From a bacterium (lineage in GTDB: Bacteria; Orphanbacterota; Orphanbacteria; Orphanbacterales; Orphanbacteraceae), in assembly GCA_025782575.1 (NCBI GenBank), contig JALGYY010000013.1, positions 1 to 64,000 on the forward strand: DNA of 64,000 nucleotides, read 5' to 3'. Of this stretch, positions 26,036 to 34,247 are shown in pieces. The translations under genes were made by a program, and so were the position numbers. The notes beneath the pieces are model-generated. The model was not told the DNA's origin. It saw only the letters and a program-made list of their open reading frames with translations, and made no database searches. Position 1 is the stretch's first letter. Every line of letters begins with the position of its first letter.

Positions 26036-28849
26036 ATGAGTTCACCTCGAGCCTTTCCTGCGATGTTTGCGTTTGCAACGCTTATTCTCTCCAGTGTAAC
26101 GGGCCATACTGTTTTCGCCCAGAGCTTTGCGAATTTCGAGAGCCACCAGATTCATCCGCTTGAACTATCTGCAGATAGTACACGCCTGTTCACTGTAAAC
26201 ACACCTGAGAATATCCTGACAATCTATCAGATCACAGGCAGCGGTCTGTCCGTCGAGGCCTATGTACCTGTCGGTCTCGAGCCGGTTACGGTGCGACAGC
26301 GAAACGCAAACGAAGTATGGGTCGTCAACCACCTGAGCGACGCGATCAGCATTGTCGATCTGACTACAATGAACGTGAAAGCGACTCTTCGGACAGGCGA
26401 TGAACCGACGGATGTGGTCTTCGCCGGAACATCCGGGCGGGCGTTCGTATGTGCATCGCAGGAAGATCGTATCGAGATATATGATCCCTCCAATCTCTCC
26501 ACTGCACCGGTTCTGGTTGATCTGTTTGCGAGCGATCCTCGCGCGCTCGCGACCAACGCCTCGGGAACCAAGGTCTACGTCGCGTTCTTCGAAGGGGGAA
26601 ACCGGACAACGATCTTAAGCGAAGCCGAAGTAGCATCCGGCGGCGGCCTGCCCGCGCCGAATCCCCCGAAGGATGAAGGACTCCCCACCGCACCTGAAAC
26701 GAGCCTTATCGTCGGCTGGAACGGATCGAACTGGGTCGACGATACGGGAATCAAGAACTGGGAGAGTTTTGTTTCGATTCCATATTCTCTCCCGGACAAT
26801 GACATCGCCGAGTTGACCGCAGACGACGCCGTTCCCGTTCCCGCCTATTTCAGCGATGTGGGGACGAACAATTACAATCTGACAGTCAATCCGGTTACGG
26901 GTGTCGCCTACGTGGCCAATATTGAATCGTTCAACCTGACCCGCTTCGAGCCGAATCTAAAGGGGCAGTTCGCCCGGAATCAGATCACCCTCGTTGATGC
27001 GCAAGGGGGCGGCCTGGTTACCCCCGTGCACCTGAACTCACATATTAACTATGCAGTTTCACCAGGCAGTCCATCCGAAATCAACATGTCCCTCGCACTT
27101 CCAAACGGCGGTGACTGGGATAATTCCGGAACAACCCTTTATCTCGCCGCTACCGGATCCGGTAAAATCGCGGCGATCAACATGGCGGGCAATGTAATCA
27201 ATCGGGCTGACGTAGGTGAAGGGCCGACCGCTGTTGTCGTCGATAACGCGAATGATCGCATATACGTTCTAAACCGATTCGAAAACACTGTTTCGATCGT
27301 CGACAAAACAGCGATGACCGAGAGTGGAAAAGTAAGCCTCGGATACCAGGTGGAACCGGCCGCAGTAACTGCGGGCCGAACGTTTCTGTACAACGCCTCG
27401 ATCACGTCCGCCCACGGCGATCTCGCCTGCGCTACATGCCACCCCTTCGCGAATCTCGACAATATCTCGTGGGATCTGGGCGATCCGACCGGCATGATGC
27501 AACCGGCGGGTCAGATCGGTATTTCCGACTATCACCCGATGAAGGGCCCCATGGCAACTCAGTCGCTGCGCGGCCTCGCATCGACCCAGCCGTTCCACTG
27601 GCGGGGCGACCGGAATGACTTTGTAAACTTTAACCCGGCGTTTGTTGGGCTGCTTGGCGCTGCGGATACACTCAGCTCGTCCGACATGCAGGCCTATACA
27701 GATTTCATAATGACCGTCCTGTACGGACCGAACCCGGTTCAGAATCTTGACAGAACATATCCCGACCCAGCCATGCCCGCGGGAAGCCCGGAGCGCGGGA
27801 GAATCGAGTTCACGACCAAGCCGCATGTTGCCGGGCTTCAGTGTCAGTCCTGCCACAACAGCGCGCCGGCTGCGAATGACCCGTTCCTCGTAGCACCGGG
27901 AATGTCCAGTTTGATTGTCCCGGCGGGAGCGCTTCAGGAATCTCAGGGCATGATCGTTCCACAACTTCGCAATCTGTATGAGAAAACCGGGTTCGAGGAC
28001 GTGGCAGGCCCCCAGAAGAGGGGATTCGGATTCACTCACGACGGGAATATCGACAATCTGTTCACTTTCCTCGGTTTCTCCGGATTCCAGTTTGCCAACG
28101 ACCAGGAGAAGATCGACCTTGAGGCGTTTCTACTTTCGTTCGACACGGGAACCCCACCCGCAGTAGGTGCCCAGCAAACAGTAGACGCAACGAACAAATC
28201 TGCAACTGCCGTCGTCGCCCGCATCGACTCCCTCATGAACGAAGCGGATCTGAGTGAAATCGACCTGGTGGTCAAGGGGATCGTCGGCGGGGAGCATCGC
28301 GGATATGTATATGCCGGTGGCGGTTTCTTTGAGTCCGATCGAGCGCTCGACCCTCCTGTCACTGAATCCGATCTTCGAGCTTCAGCCGGCACGGGAAAAG
28401 AGCTCACCTATACAGGTGTTCCACTCGGGAGCGGGATGAGAATTGGTGTTGATCGCGATGAGGACGGATTCCGGGATCGTGACGAAATCGATGGCGGCTC
28501 TGATCCGGCCGACCCTCTCTCGACACCGCTAACGGCTACCGCAATCGACCCCGGGAACGCTCTCGGGCGGAGCGAAGTCCTTTTCGCCAACAGGCCGAAC
28601 CCGATCGCCCCCTGGGGAACCGAAATTTCATTCACCCTTGCAGAACCGAAATCGGCCACAGTGAAGATCTATAACCTGCAGGGCCGAGAGGTCGTTGTCC
28701 TGATGGACAAAGTGCGCCAGCAGGGGACAGTAACCGTTCGATGGGACGGACGCAGCAGCGAGGGTCGGTCGGTTGCTTCAGGGCTTTATATTATGCGTCT
28801 TGAGGTCGGGGGGGTTACCAAAACCAAGAGCGTTACCGTTCTCCGCTAA
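26036..28849 (+). CDS. Secreted YVTN beta-propeller/dihaem cytochrome fusion with sorting domain
   Basis: 937 residues from the ATG at 26036, which directly precedes a signal peptide (MFAFATLILSSVTGHTVFAQ). The first 430 residues are YVTN-type propeller blades (NEVWVVNHLSDAISIVDLTT, VYVAFFE, IYVLNRFENTVSIVDK). A c-type cytochrome region with two CXXCH sites follows: CATCH (465-469) and CQSCH (603-607), resembling MauG/cytochrome c peroxidase-like proteins (HWRGDRNDFVNFNPAFVGLL). The last 85 residues are the sorting domain (NRPNPIAPWGTEISF, YNLQGREVVVL, GLYIMRLE, end SVTVLR). It likely performs extracellular or surface electron transfer or oxidation on a propeller scaffold. Confidence 0.9.
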   Translation: MSSPRAFPAMFAFATLILSSVTGHTVFAQSFANFESHQIHPLELSADSTRLFTVNTPENILTIYQITGSGLSVEAYVPVGLEPVTVRQRNANEVWVVNHLSDAISIVDLTTMNVKATLRTGDEPTDVVFAGTSGRAFVCASQEDRIEIYDPSNLSTAPVLVDLFASDPRALATNASGTKVYVAFFEGGNRTTILSEAEVASGGGLPAPNPPKDEGLPTAPETSLIVGWNGSNWVDDTGIKNWESFVSIPYSLPDNDIAELTADDAVPVPAYFSDVGTNNYNLTVNPVTGVAYVANIESFNLTRFEPNLKGQFARNQITLVDAQGGGLVTPVHLNSHINYAVSPGSPSEINMSLALPNGGDWDNSGTTLYLAATGSGKIAAINMAGNVINRADVGEGPTAVVVDNANDRIYVLNRFENTVSIVDKTAMTESGKVSLGYQVEPAAVTAGRTFLYNASITSAHGDLACATCHPFANLDNISWDLGDPTGMMQPAGQIGISDYHPMKGPMATQSLRGLASTQPFHWRGDRNDFVNFNPAFVGLLGAADTLSSSDMQAYTDFIMTVLYGPNPVQNLDRTYPDPAMPAGSPERGRIEFTTKPHVAGLQCQSCHNSAPAANDPFLVAPGMSSLIVPAGALQESQGMIVPQLRNLYEKTGFEDVAGPQKRGFGFTHDGNIDNLFTFLGFSGFQFANDQEKIDLEAFLLSFDTGTPPAVGAQQTVDATNKSATAVVARIDSLMNEADLSEIDLVVKGIVGGEHRGYVYAGGGFFESDRALDPPVTESDLRASAGTGKELTYTGVPLGSGMRIGVDRDEDGFRDRDEIDGGSDPADPLSTPLTATAIDPGNALGRSEVLFANRPNPIAPWGTEISFTLAEPKSATVKIYNLQGREVVVLMDKVRQQGTVTVRWDGRSSEGRSVASGLYIMRLEVGGVTKTKSVTVLR

Positions 28850-28898
28850 GAATTACCTTCTGCCGGTCCCGTGAAATTGAGGAACGAAAGGCTGTTCC

Positions 28899-29830
28899 AT
28901 GGTGCGCGCCCAATTCGCTGCCCCGTTGCTTGCCTTTGTATTGGTGATCGGAATCTCACAGACTTCGATGGCCGCCGCAAAATTCCCGACAGAACCCGAC
29001 ATACTCTGGCAATTCGATACCGGCGGCTGAGTGTTCTCTACTCCCGCGGTCGCGGGAAACCTCCTTTTTATCGGTTCATGCAACAGCATGTTACGCGCCC
29101 TCGACAGAAAAACGGGGAAAGCCGTTTGGGAATATTACACCAGTAGCGGGGAGCTGAAGGCGAGCGTTCATGGCGACCTCCTCATTACTGACGACTTGCT
29201 TCTGGTCGGCACCGATGGCTTTACCGAAGATGGTATTTTCGCACTTGATAGGGAGACGGGAGCGCTGCGATTGCAGACGGAAAAGTCTTCTTCGGAGGCT
29301 TGGATGGAGTCGTTTACTGCGTGGACCTTGATGATGGCAAGCAACTCTGGAAGACGCCCGTTGGAGAATCGATTCGGACGTCGGTATGCATTCTAGAGGA
29401 TGGTGTTGTAGTGGGAACAACAGACGGCTTCCTCCACTGTCTTGACGGAATGACGGGTGCTGTCAAAGAGCAGAATGGCCTGGGCAGGTACCCGACCGGG
29501 ACGATAGTTGAGAGGGATGGCCTGTTGTTGGTCTGCGCTGATTGGCTGACTCCAGGCTCGGAGCTGATCTTCATTAAGAGTTCCCTCACAGAGGTTGCCT
29601 GGAGAGCGGTTGCCCCTGACGGGACTGTCTGGAGTATGCCACGCCCCTATATTTACGAGGACCACGTCTTCCTCGGGAACAATCGGGGGGGCGTGTTTGA
29701 ATATAGGCTTGGTGATGGCGAGCTGGTACGTAATACTCATGTGGATGGCGTCGTTCGCGGCATTCTTCTCGTAGATGATGTCCTCTATGTAGGTAATCAA
29801 AGTGGCACTGTATACGCAACCAAACGCTGA
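28899..29830 (+). pseudogene. Secreted PQQ-type beta-propeller, disrupted
   Basis: The ATG at 28899 gives a signal peptide (LLAFVLVIGISQTSMAAA) and PDILWQFDTGG, then TGA at 29028-29030, then in the same frame VFSTPAVAGNLLFIGSC, ALDRKTGKAVWEYYT and ALDRETGALR. Near 29275 the frame changes to ADGKVFFGGLDGVVYCVDLD and continues with FLHCLDGMTGA and LLVDDVLYVGNQSGTVYATK to 29830. About 25 residues of a blade are missing at the junction, so a deletion with frameshift occurred. The blades follow the A-W-x-Y pattern of PQQ/BamB-like repeats. Two separate lesions argue for a true pseudogene. Confidence 0.85.
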
Positions 29831-29878
29831 GGGCCGAAGTTTTCCAGGGACAGTGAGACCACCGACAAGGAGATAGCA

Positions 29879-30166
29879 ATGAAGAAGTTTATGTTTCTGC
29901 ATTTCGGATTCGAGAACCCCACGCCTGAAATAATGGAAGCCTGGGGGAAGTGGTTCGAGTCGATTGCTGACAAGCAGGTCGACCAGGGCGGTTTCGCCGG
30001 TGGGCGAGAAATCTCAAAAAGCGGAACCAAAGATCTGCCGTGGAGCATGGAGTCCATCACCGGTTACAACATAATCGAAGCCGAGGACCTCGAGGCGGCA
30101 GAAAAGATCGCGCAAGGGAATCCATTCATCGCAAGCATCAGGGTCTATGAAATCAGGTCGATGTAA
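29879..30166 (+). CDS. YCII/DGPF-domain small protein
   Basis: 95 residues, cytoplasmic. MKKFMFLHFGFENPTPEIME at the start and NPFIASIRVYEIRSM at the end match the ferredoxin-like YCII-related fold (a DGPF relative), with a conserved acidic/aromatic mid-section (EAWGKWFESIADKQVDQGGF). Members of the family are small dimeric proteins, some of them enzymes, mostly uncharacterised. AAGGAGATAGCA directly precedes the ATG, a strong ribosome site. It follows the PQQ pseudogene by 48 bp and may share its transcript. Confidence 0.8.
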   Translation: MKKFMFLHFGFENPTPEIMEAWGKWFESIADKQVDQGGFAGGREISKSGTKDLPWSMESITGYNIIEAEDLEAAEKIAQGNPFIASIRVYEIRSM

Positions 30167-30584
30167 AGACCCGGTTATTCATGAATAGGCCGGAGCACGT
30201 GTAACTTTAGTAATGACAAAGCGATCAAGCCTCCTGGAGCCACAACTCCACACCGGCCACTTGCAGCGGCACCTAAGTCATGTTAAGCTCTTAATGGGCC
30301 TCCGGCATCGTGCGTCCTCTTAGGCGAGTAGCTATCGATGCAAGTTCGCTTTCATCCATCCACTCTTCATCATCTTCACCTTATTATTCCATTCTGTAAA
30401 CGACCAGCCCCGGTACCATCGATCTCTTCTGCTCTTGCGTGTTCACAGCATACGCAAACCGGGAAGGAGCATTCCAGGGTCTAACCGTTCGATTGCCATT
30501 ACGAAGATGTTCCCGCGCCCATGCCCGGATGAGGCCGGGTAGTAGAGATCGCCCATGTTGTGTAACCAATAGGGGGAAAAAGAA
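30167..30584. other. Intergenic region, possible gene remnant
   Basis: No intact gene. On the minus strand about 30380-30560 reads SRFAYAVNTQEQKRSMVPGL ending in VVYRME and a stop, which looks like the C-terminus of a decayed protein; no start or upstream part is present. GGGGGAAAAAG just before 30585 is the ribosome site of the next gene. Confidence 0.35.
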
Positions 30585-32810
30585 ATGAAACCGGGACTGA
30601 CATTCCTCATCGCAGGTCTTTCAATGTGGTTTGGTGCATCGGCATTGGCGGACTGGAATCCGGGAGAGCCGCAAAAATGGCTCCAGAACCCGGACCTCTC
30701 GCCAACGGGCATTGATATCAACTGTTCGGTATCGGAGTCCGGCGAAACCTACATCCTGGCGGACGACTTCTTATGCACGCAGACCGGCCCGATTACGGGA
30801 ATCCACATCTGGACTTCATGGCTGAATGACTATCTTCCCGGCGGCTTCGATCCCAGGAATGTGGTGTTCACTCTGAGTTTCCACGCGGACATTCCCGACT
30901 CGATGAGCCCCAACGGCTACAGCATGCCGGGTGACGTTCTCTGGATTCAAACATTCGGACCGGGGGAATTCGATGCTCGGGTATGGCAGAGCGATATCGA
31001 GGAAGGCTGGATGAATCCCCCGGAAGATTACTTTTTCCCCGCCGATTGGACCTGCTGGCAATACAACTTCTTCATCGATTCGGCACTGGCTTTCCGACAG
31101 ACCGGCACCGAGAACGTACCCGTTGTTTACTGGCTGGACGTGCAGGCTTTCCCAGGAGATCCAATGGCGAGTCTCGGGTGGAAGACCACTCTGGATCATT
31201 GGAATGATGATGCGGCCTGGGGCGTAGGGCAGGAGCCTTATTTCGGACCGTGGGGGGAATTGATCTATCCGCCGAACCATGAAATGTTCGGGCAGTCGAT
31301 CGATCTGGCATTCGTGATTACCGGGGAAGTCGAGCCCCCGGAACTCGATTTCGGTGACGCCCCGGATGGAGCCGCCGCCCCAGGTTATCCGACTCTGCTG
31401 ATCAACAACGGCGCCAGACATGTTATCGGCGGCCCGTGGCTCGGAGACGCGAGCGACATACCCGATTCGGAACTCGACGGTCAGCCCGATCCGAGCGCTT
31501 TCGGCGATGACACTTTCGACGGGAACGACGATGAGGACGGCGTCACAATCCCGATCCTGGTGCAGGGTTTGAACTCCGTCATCACTGTTGAGGTGAACGG
31601 TCCCGGTGGTTTTCTGGAGGCCTGGATCGACTTCGATGGCGACCAGATCTGGCAGGCGGCCGAACAGATTTTTGCGGGTCTTCTGCCCGCGGGAATCAAT
31701 AATATCAACGTCACCACGCCCGCCGCTTCGGTGATCGGGCAGACCTTTGCCCGATTCCGCATCAGTTCGTTAGGCGGGCTCCCTCCCGTCGGTCCCGCAC
31801 CTGATGGAGAGGTCGAGGACTACGAGGTGTTTATTGAAGAGCAGCTGACCTACAAGTGGATTCAGCTTCCCGACCTGGACATCACCGGCATGGATGTCAA
31901 CGCTTCGGAACCAACTATCCTGGCGGACGATTTCCTCTGCACGCAGCCGGGCCTGATTACCGAGATCTGGATCTGGGGTTCCTGGCTGAACGATTGGCTC
32001 CCCTTCAACGCCGCGCCCGAGGCGGTCACATTCACACTGAGCATTCACAAAGACATTCCGGATTCGCTCAGCCCCACGGGCTACAGCATACCGGCTGATC
32101 CCGAATGGTTGCACATCTTCAACCCGCCGGAGTTCGAAGTAGAGATCTGGCAGACCGGTATTCTGGAAGGGTGGATGGACCTTCCCGATTTCTACACCTT
32201 CCCTGCGGACACCACCTGCTGGCTATACAAATTCACCATCGATCCGGCGGAGGCTCTTTATCAGTTAGGAACGGAAGACGATCCTGTAGTTTACTGGCTC
32301 GATGTGCAGGCCACGCCTCAGGATGTGGACGCCTGGTTCGGCTGGAAATCCTCCCTGGATCATTGGAACGATGACGCCGTGTGGGGGCAGGGTTCGGAGC
32401 CGTACCTGGGCCCCTGGTTCGAGATGATCTACCCGCCGGGACATCAGTTTGTCGGGGAGTCGGTCGACCTGGCGTTCATGATCCATGCTGACATAGACAC
32501 CCGTCTGCCTGATGAGAGCGCACTTCCGCAGCACATCGGCCTCTATCAGAACGTGCCGAATCCATTCAACCCGAGGACCGTGATCCGCTATGACCTGCCG
32601 AGTGCGTTGAATGTCCGGCTGGAGATTTACGACGTTGCCGGTCGCCGAGTGCGGACCCTTGTTGACGGGCTCGTCCGGGAAGCGGGAAGTCACGAGGTGG
32701 TTTGGGACGGCCGGGATGATCGAGGCATTCATGTTTCCTCCGGCGTATTTTTCTACCGGATCGAAGCGGCGGACTTCCGCGAAACACGAAAACTGGTGCT
32801 TGTAAGATAA
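30585..32810 (+). CDS. Secreted duplicated-domain protein with GEVED and sorting domains
   Basis: 741 residues. Signal peptide about 1-24 (LTFLIAGLSMWFGASALA). Two related domains of about 200 residues, at about 25-245 and about 425-640, share ILADDFLCTQ, WLNDWLP or WLNDYLP, DIPDSLSPTGYS and YWLDVQA followed by DHWNDDA (DUF7901-like). Between them a GEVED domain (about 255-415) has LDFGDAPD at its start and PDGEVEDYEV at its end. The C-terminal sorting domain has VPNPFNPRTVIRY, YDVAGRRVRTL, GVFFYRIE and end RKLVLVR. No catalytic motif is evident; it is probably an adhesin or matrix-type surface protein. A bidirectional hairpin follows. Confidence 0.85.
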   Translation: MKPGLTFLIAGLSMWFGASALADWNPGEPQKWLQNPDLSPTGIDINCSVSESGETYILADDFLCTQTGPITGIHIWTSWLNDYLPGGFDPRNVVFTLSFHADIPDSMSPNGYSMPGDVLWIQTFGPGEFDARVWQSDIEEGWMNPPEDYFFPADWTCWQYNFFIDSALAFRQTGTENVPVVYWLDVQAFPGDPMASLGWKTTLDHWNDDAAWGVGQEPYFGPWGELIYPPNHEMFGQSIDLAFVITGEVEPPELDFGDAPDGAAAPGYPTLLINNGARHVIGGPWLGDASDIPDSELDGQPDPSAFGDDTFDGNDDEDGVTIPILVQGLNSVITVEVNGPGGFLEAWIDFDGDQIWQAAEQIFAGLLPAGINNINVTTPAASVIGQTFARFRISSLGGLPPVGPAPDGEVEDYEVFIEEQLTYKWIQLPDLDITGMDVNASEPTILADDFLCTQPGLITEIWIWGSWLNDWLPFNAAPEAVTFTLSIHKDIPDSLSPTGYSIPADPEWLHIFNPPEFEVEIWQTGILEGWMDLPDFYTFPADTTCWLYKFTIDPAEALYQLGTEDDPVVYWLDVQATPQDVDAWFGWKSSLDHWNDDAVWGQGSEPYLGPWFEMIYPPGHQFVGESVDLAFMIHADIDTRLPDESALPQHIGLYQNVPNPFNPRTVIRYDLPSALNVRLEIYDVAGRRVRTLVDGLVREAGSHEVVWDGRDDRGIHVSSGVFFYRIEAADFRETRKLVLVR

Positions 32811-32842
32811 GGAGTGAAGCGTTACTTACTGTTGAGGAATGA

Positions 32843-32876
32843 TCCCACCACAGGCCGCCCAAAGCCTGTGGTGGGA
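32843..32876. terminator. Bidirectional terminator between convergent genes
   Basis: Perfect 13-bp stem TCCCACCACAGGC/GCCTGTGGTGGGA with loop CGCCCAAA, between the stops of the convergent genes ending at 32810 and 32912. No long T tract, but the position fits. Confidence 0.7.
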
Positions 32877-32911
32877 TTCAGAGACAATGGGCCAGGTCAA
32901 CGAGCCTCTTC

Positions 32912-33964
32912 CTAATCTCCCAGAAGCTTCTCCTGAACGAGATAGTCATATATGACTCTTGCGAAGATCTGGTTGGCGCGGTAATTGGGGTGGTGATCGA
33001 TCGGGTAGATAATGTGATCGCTTACGCGCGTCTCCTTGAATGAAAGAGATGTGTCGACGAATTGGAGACCGTGTCTGGCGGTAAGTTCTCGAACGATTCC
33101 GCTTTTTTCCTCGTCCATCGCAACATAGGCGACAAGAACCGCAAAGTCATGCTGTTCGGACATCATCTTCAGCTCACCCAGGACACTGTCCACGTAAGCG
33201 AACTTCTCCTCATCGTCGGATTCCAGGATGGCGGGTTCAGGAGTCTCCTCTTGTGAGAGGATCGCTTTCCGAATGGTCTTGTAAAGCGTTTTCCCCCTGA
33301 TCCAGTCAGCAGCGAACAAGTGGAAGAAAGTGTTGGTTTTCTTTTTCACCTGGTAGGGTTGGCTGTATAACTTGTCATCCGGTATGTTGGCGTCGGCCCG
33401 GCTGAAACCAATCAGAATAAGATCCGGATCGTAGGGTAAGGCCTTGTGCTTGATTACCGCGAGATACTGGCCGATGCAGTACCCTCCCGTACCAAAGTTG
33501 AGGAATTCGAAACGCCGGCTCAATCCGAGACGGTTCAACTGGTCCTCTAGAAGAGTATGGTATGCGTCTTCCAGTCTCACTCCCGCCGGCATGGTGTAGG
33601 AATCACCGATCACAGCCACTCGAAAAGTATCCGGGGGCTTTTCCAATGCATATTCCTTGTCGCGGAGCCCTTTTGAATTCGTTTTGAAGGTGGTCAGTTT
33701 GAATTGAACATCGACATTCGGGCGGAGCTCGTAGACGACGCCGGGATGTGGAGACGCCTGAATGAGTCCGGAGAGCCCAATGGGATGAATGCTGTTCATA
33801 TCGGTAAATGAAAATGCGGCCGCGCCGAAGAAGTGCATCCTGCAGATCATTTCCAGGAGCAGAATGCAGATCACAGACGAAAAGAATGTGAGGGCGGCTC
33901 CCGGGAGAAACCTCCGCAACAGGCGTCTTATCTTCTTCCTGGGCTTGGAGCGTCTCTTCGTCAT
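32912..33964 (-). CDS. Membrane-anchored SGNH hydrolase-type protein
   Basis: 350 residues. A basic N-terminus and one membrane helix (about 20-42, AALTFFSSVICILLLEMI) place the catalytic domain outside the membrane. Block I is VAVIGDSYTMPAGV with nucleophile Ser122; block II has NFGTGGYCIGQY, block III ILIGFSRADAN (Asn position intact), and block V YPIDHHPNYRANQ with Asp323 and His325. The fold suits acyl-ester hydrolysis or O-acetyl transfer on glycans. It shares layout with the frameshifted gene at 22898 and may be its functional paralogue. Substrate unknown. Confidence 0.88.
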   Translation of the reverse strand: MTKRRSKPRKKIRRLLRRFLPGAALTFFSSVICILLLEMICRMHFFGAAAFSFTDMNSIHPIGLSGLIQASPHPGVVYELRPNVDVQFKLTTFKTNSKGLRDKEYALEKPPDTFRVAVIGDSYTMPAGVRLEDAYHTLLEDQLNRLGLSRRFEFLNFGTGGYCIGQYLAVIKHKALPYDPDLILIGFSRADANIPDDKLYSQPYQVKKKTNTFFHLFAADWIRGKTLYKTIRKAILSQEETPEPAILESDDEEKFAYVDSVLGELKMMSEQHDFAVLVAYVAMDEEKSGIVRELTARHGLQFVDTSLSFKETRVSDHIIYPIDHHPNYRANQIFARVIYDYLVQEKLLGD

Positions 33965-34247
33965 CGGCCGGGCCCCTGTCTACTTAGGTATCCTGCTCGA
34001 CCTCCAAAGTAAGCAGAACATGCCGTCAAAGTACAAGTAATTGCTCTATTCGGCGACCACCGGGACTCATCTGAAGAGAACTGACAGGAACGCGGAATAA
34101 TTGGAGGCACATAGCGATTCGAATTGATCTGATGATGAATATCGTGTAAAGTGACCAAGCTGAATGGAAAGCTCCCCTGCCTACCTAACTCGCACCTCAT
34201 TCAGTCCATCCCGGAAGAGAAACATCACTACCAATGGAGACAGCGCC

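Noticed and set aside
27269-28039. Minus-strand 256-codon frame opposite the cytochrome region
   Set aside because: Shadow of the haem-protein gene, which has two CXXCH motifs in frame.
29028-29030. Possible selenocysteine or TGA recoding in the PQQ-like gene
   Set aside because: A second lesion downstream and TGA used as a normal stop elsewhere favour a pseudogene; no SECIS-like hairpin was evident just after it.
32843-32876. Inverted repeat considered as transposon end
   Set aside because: A perfect short hairpin exactly between two convergent stops is best explained as a terminator.
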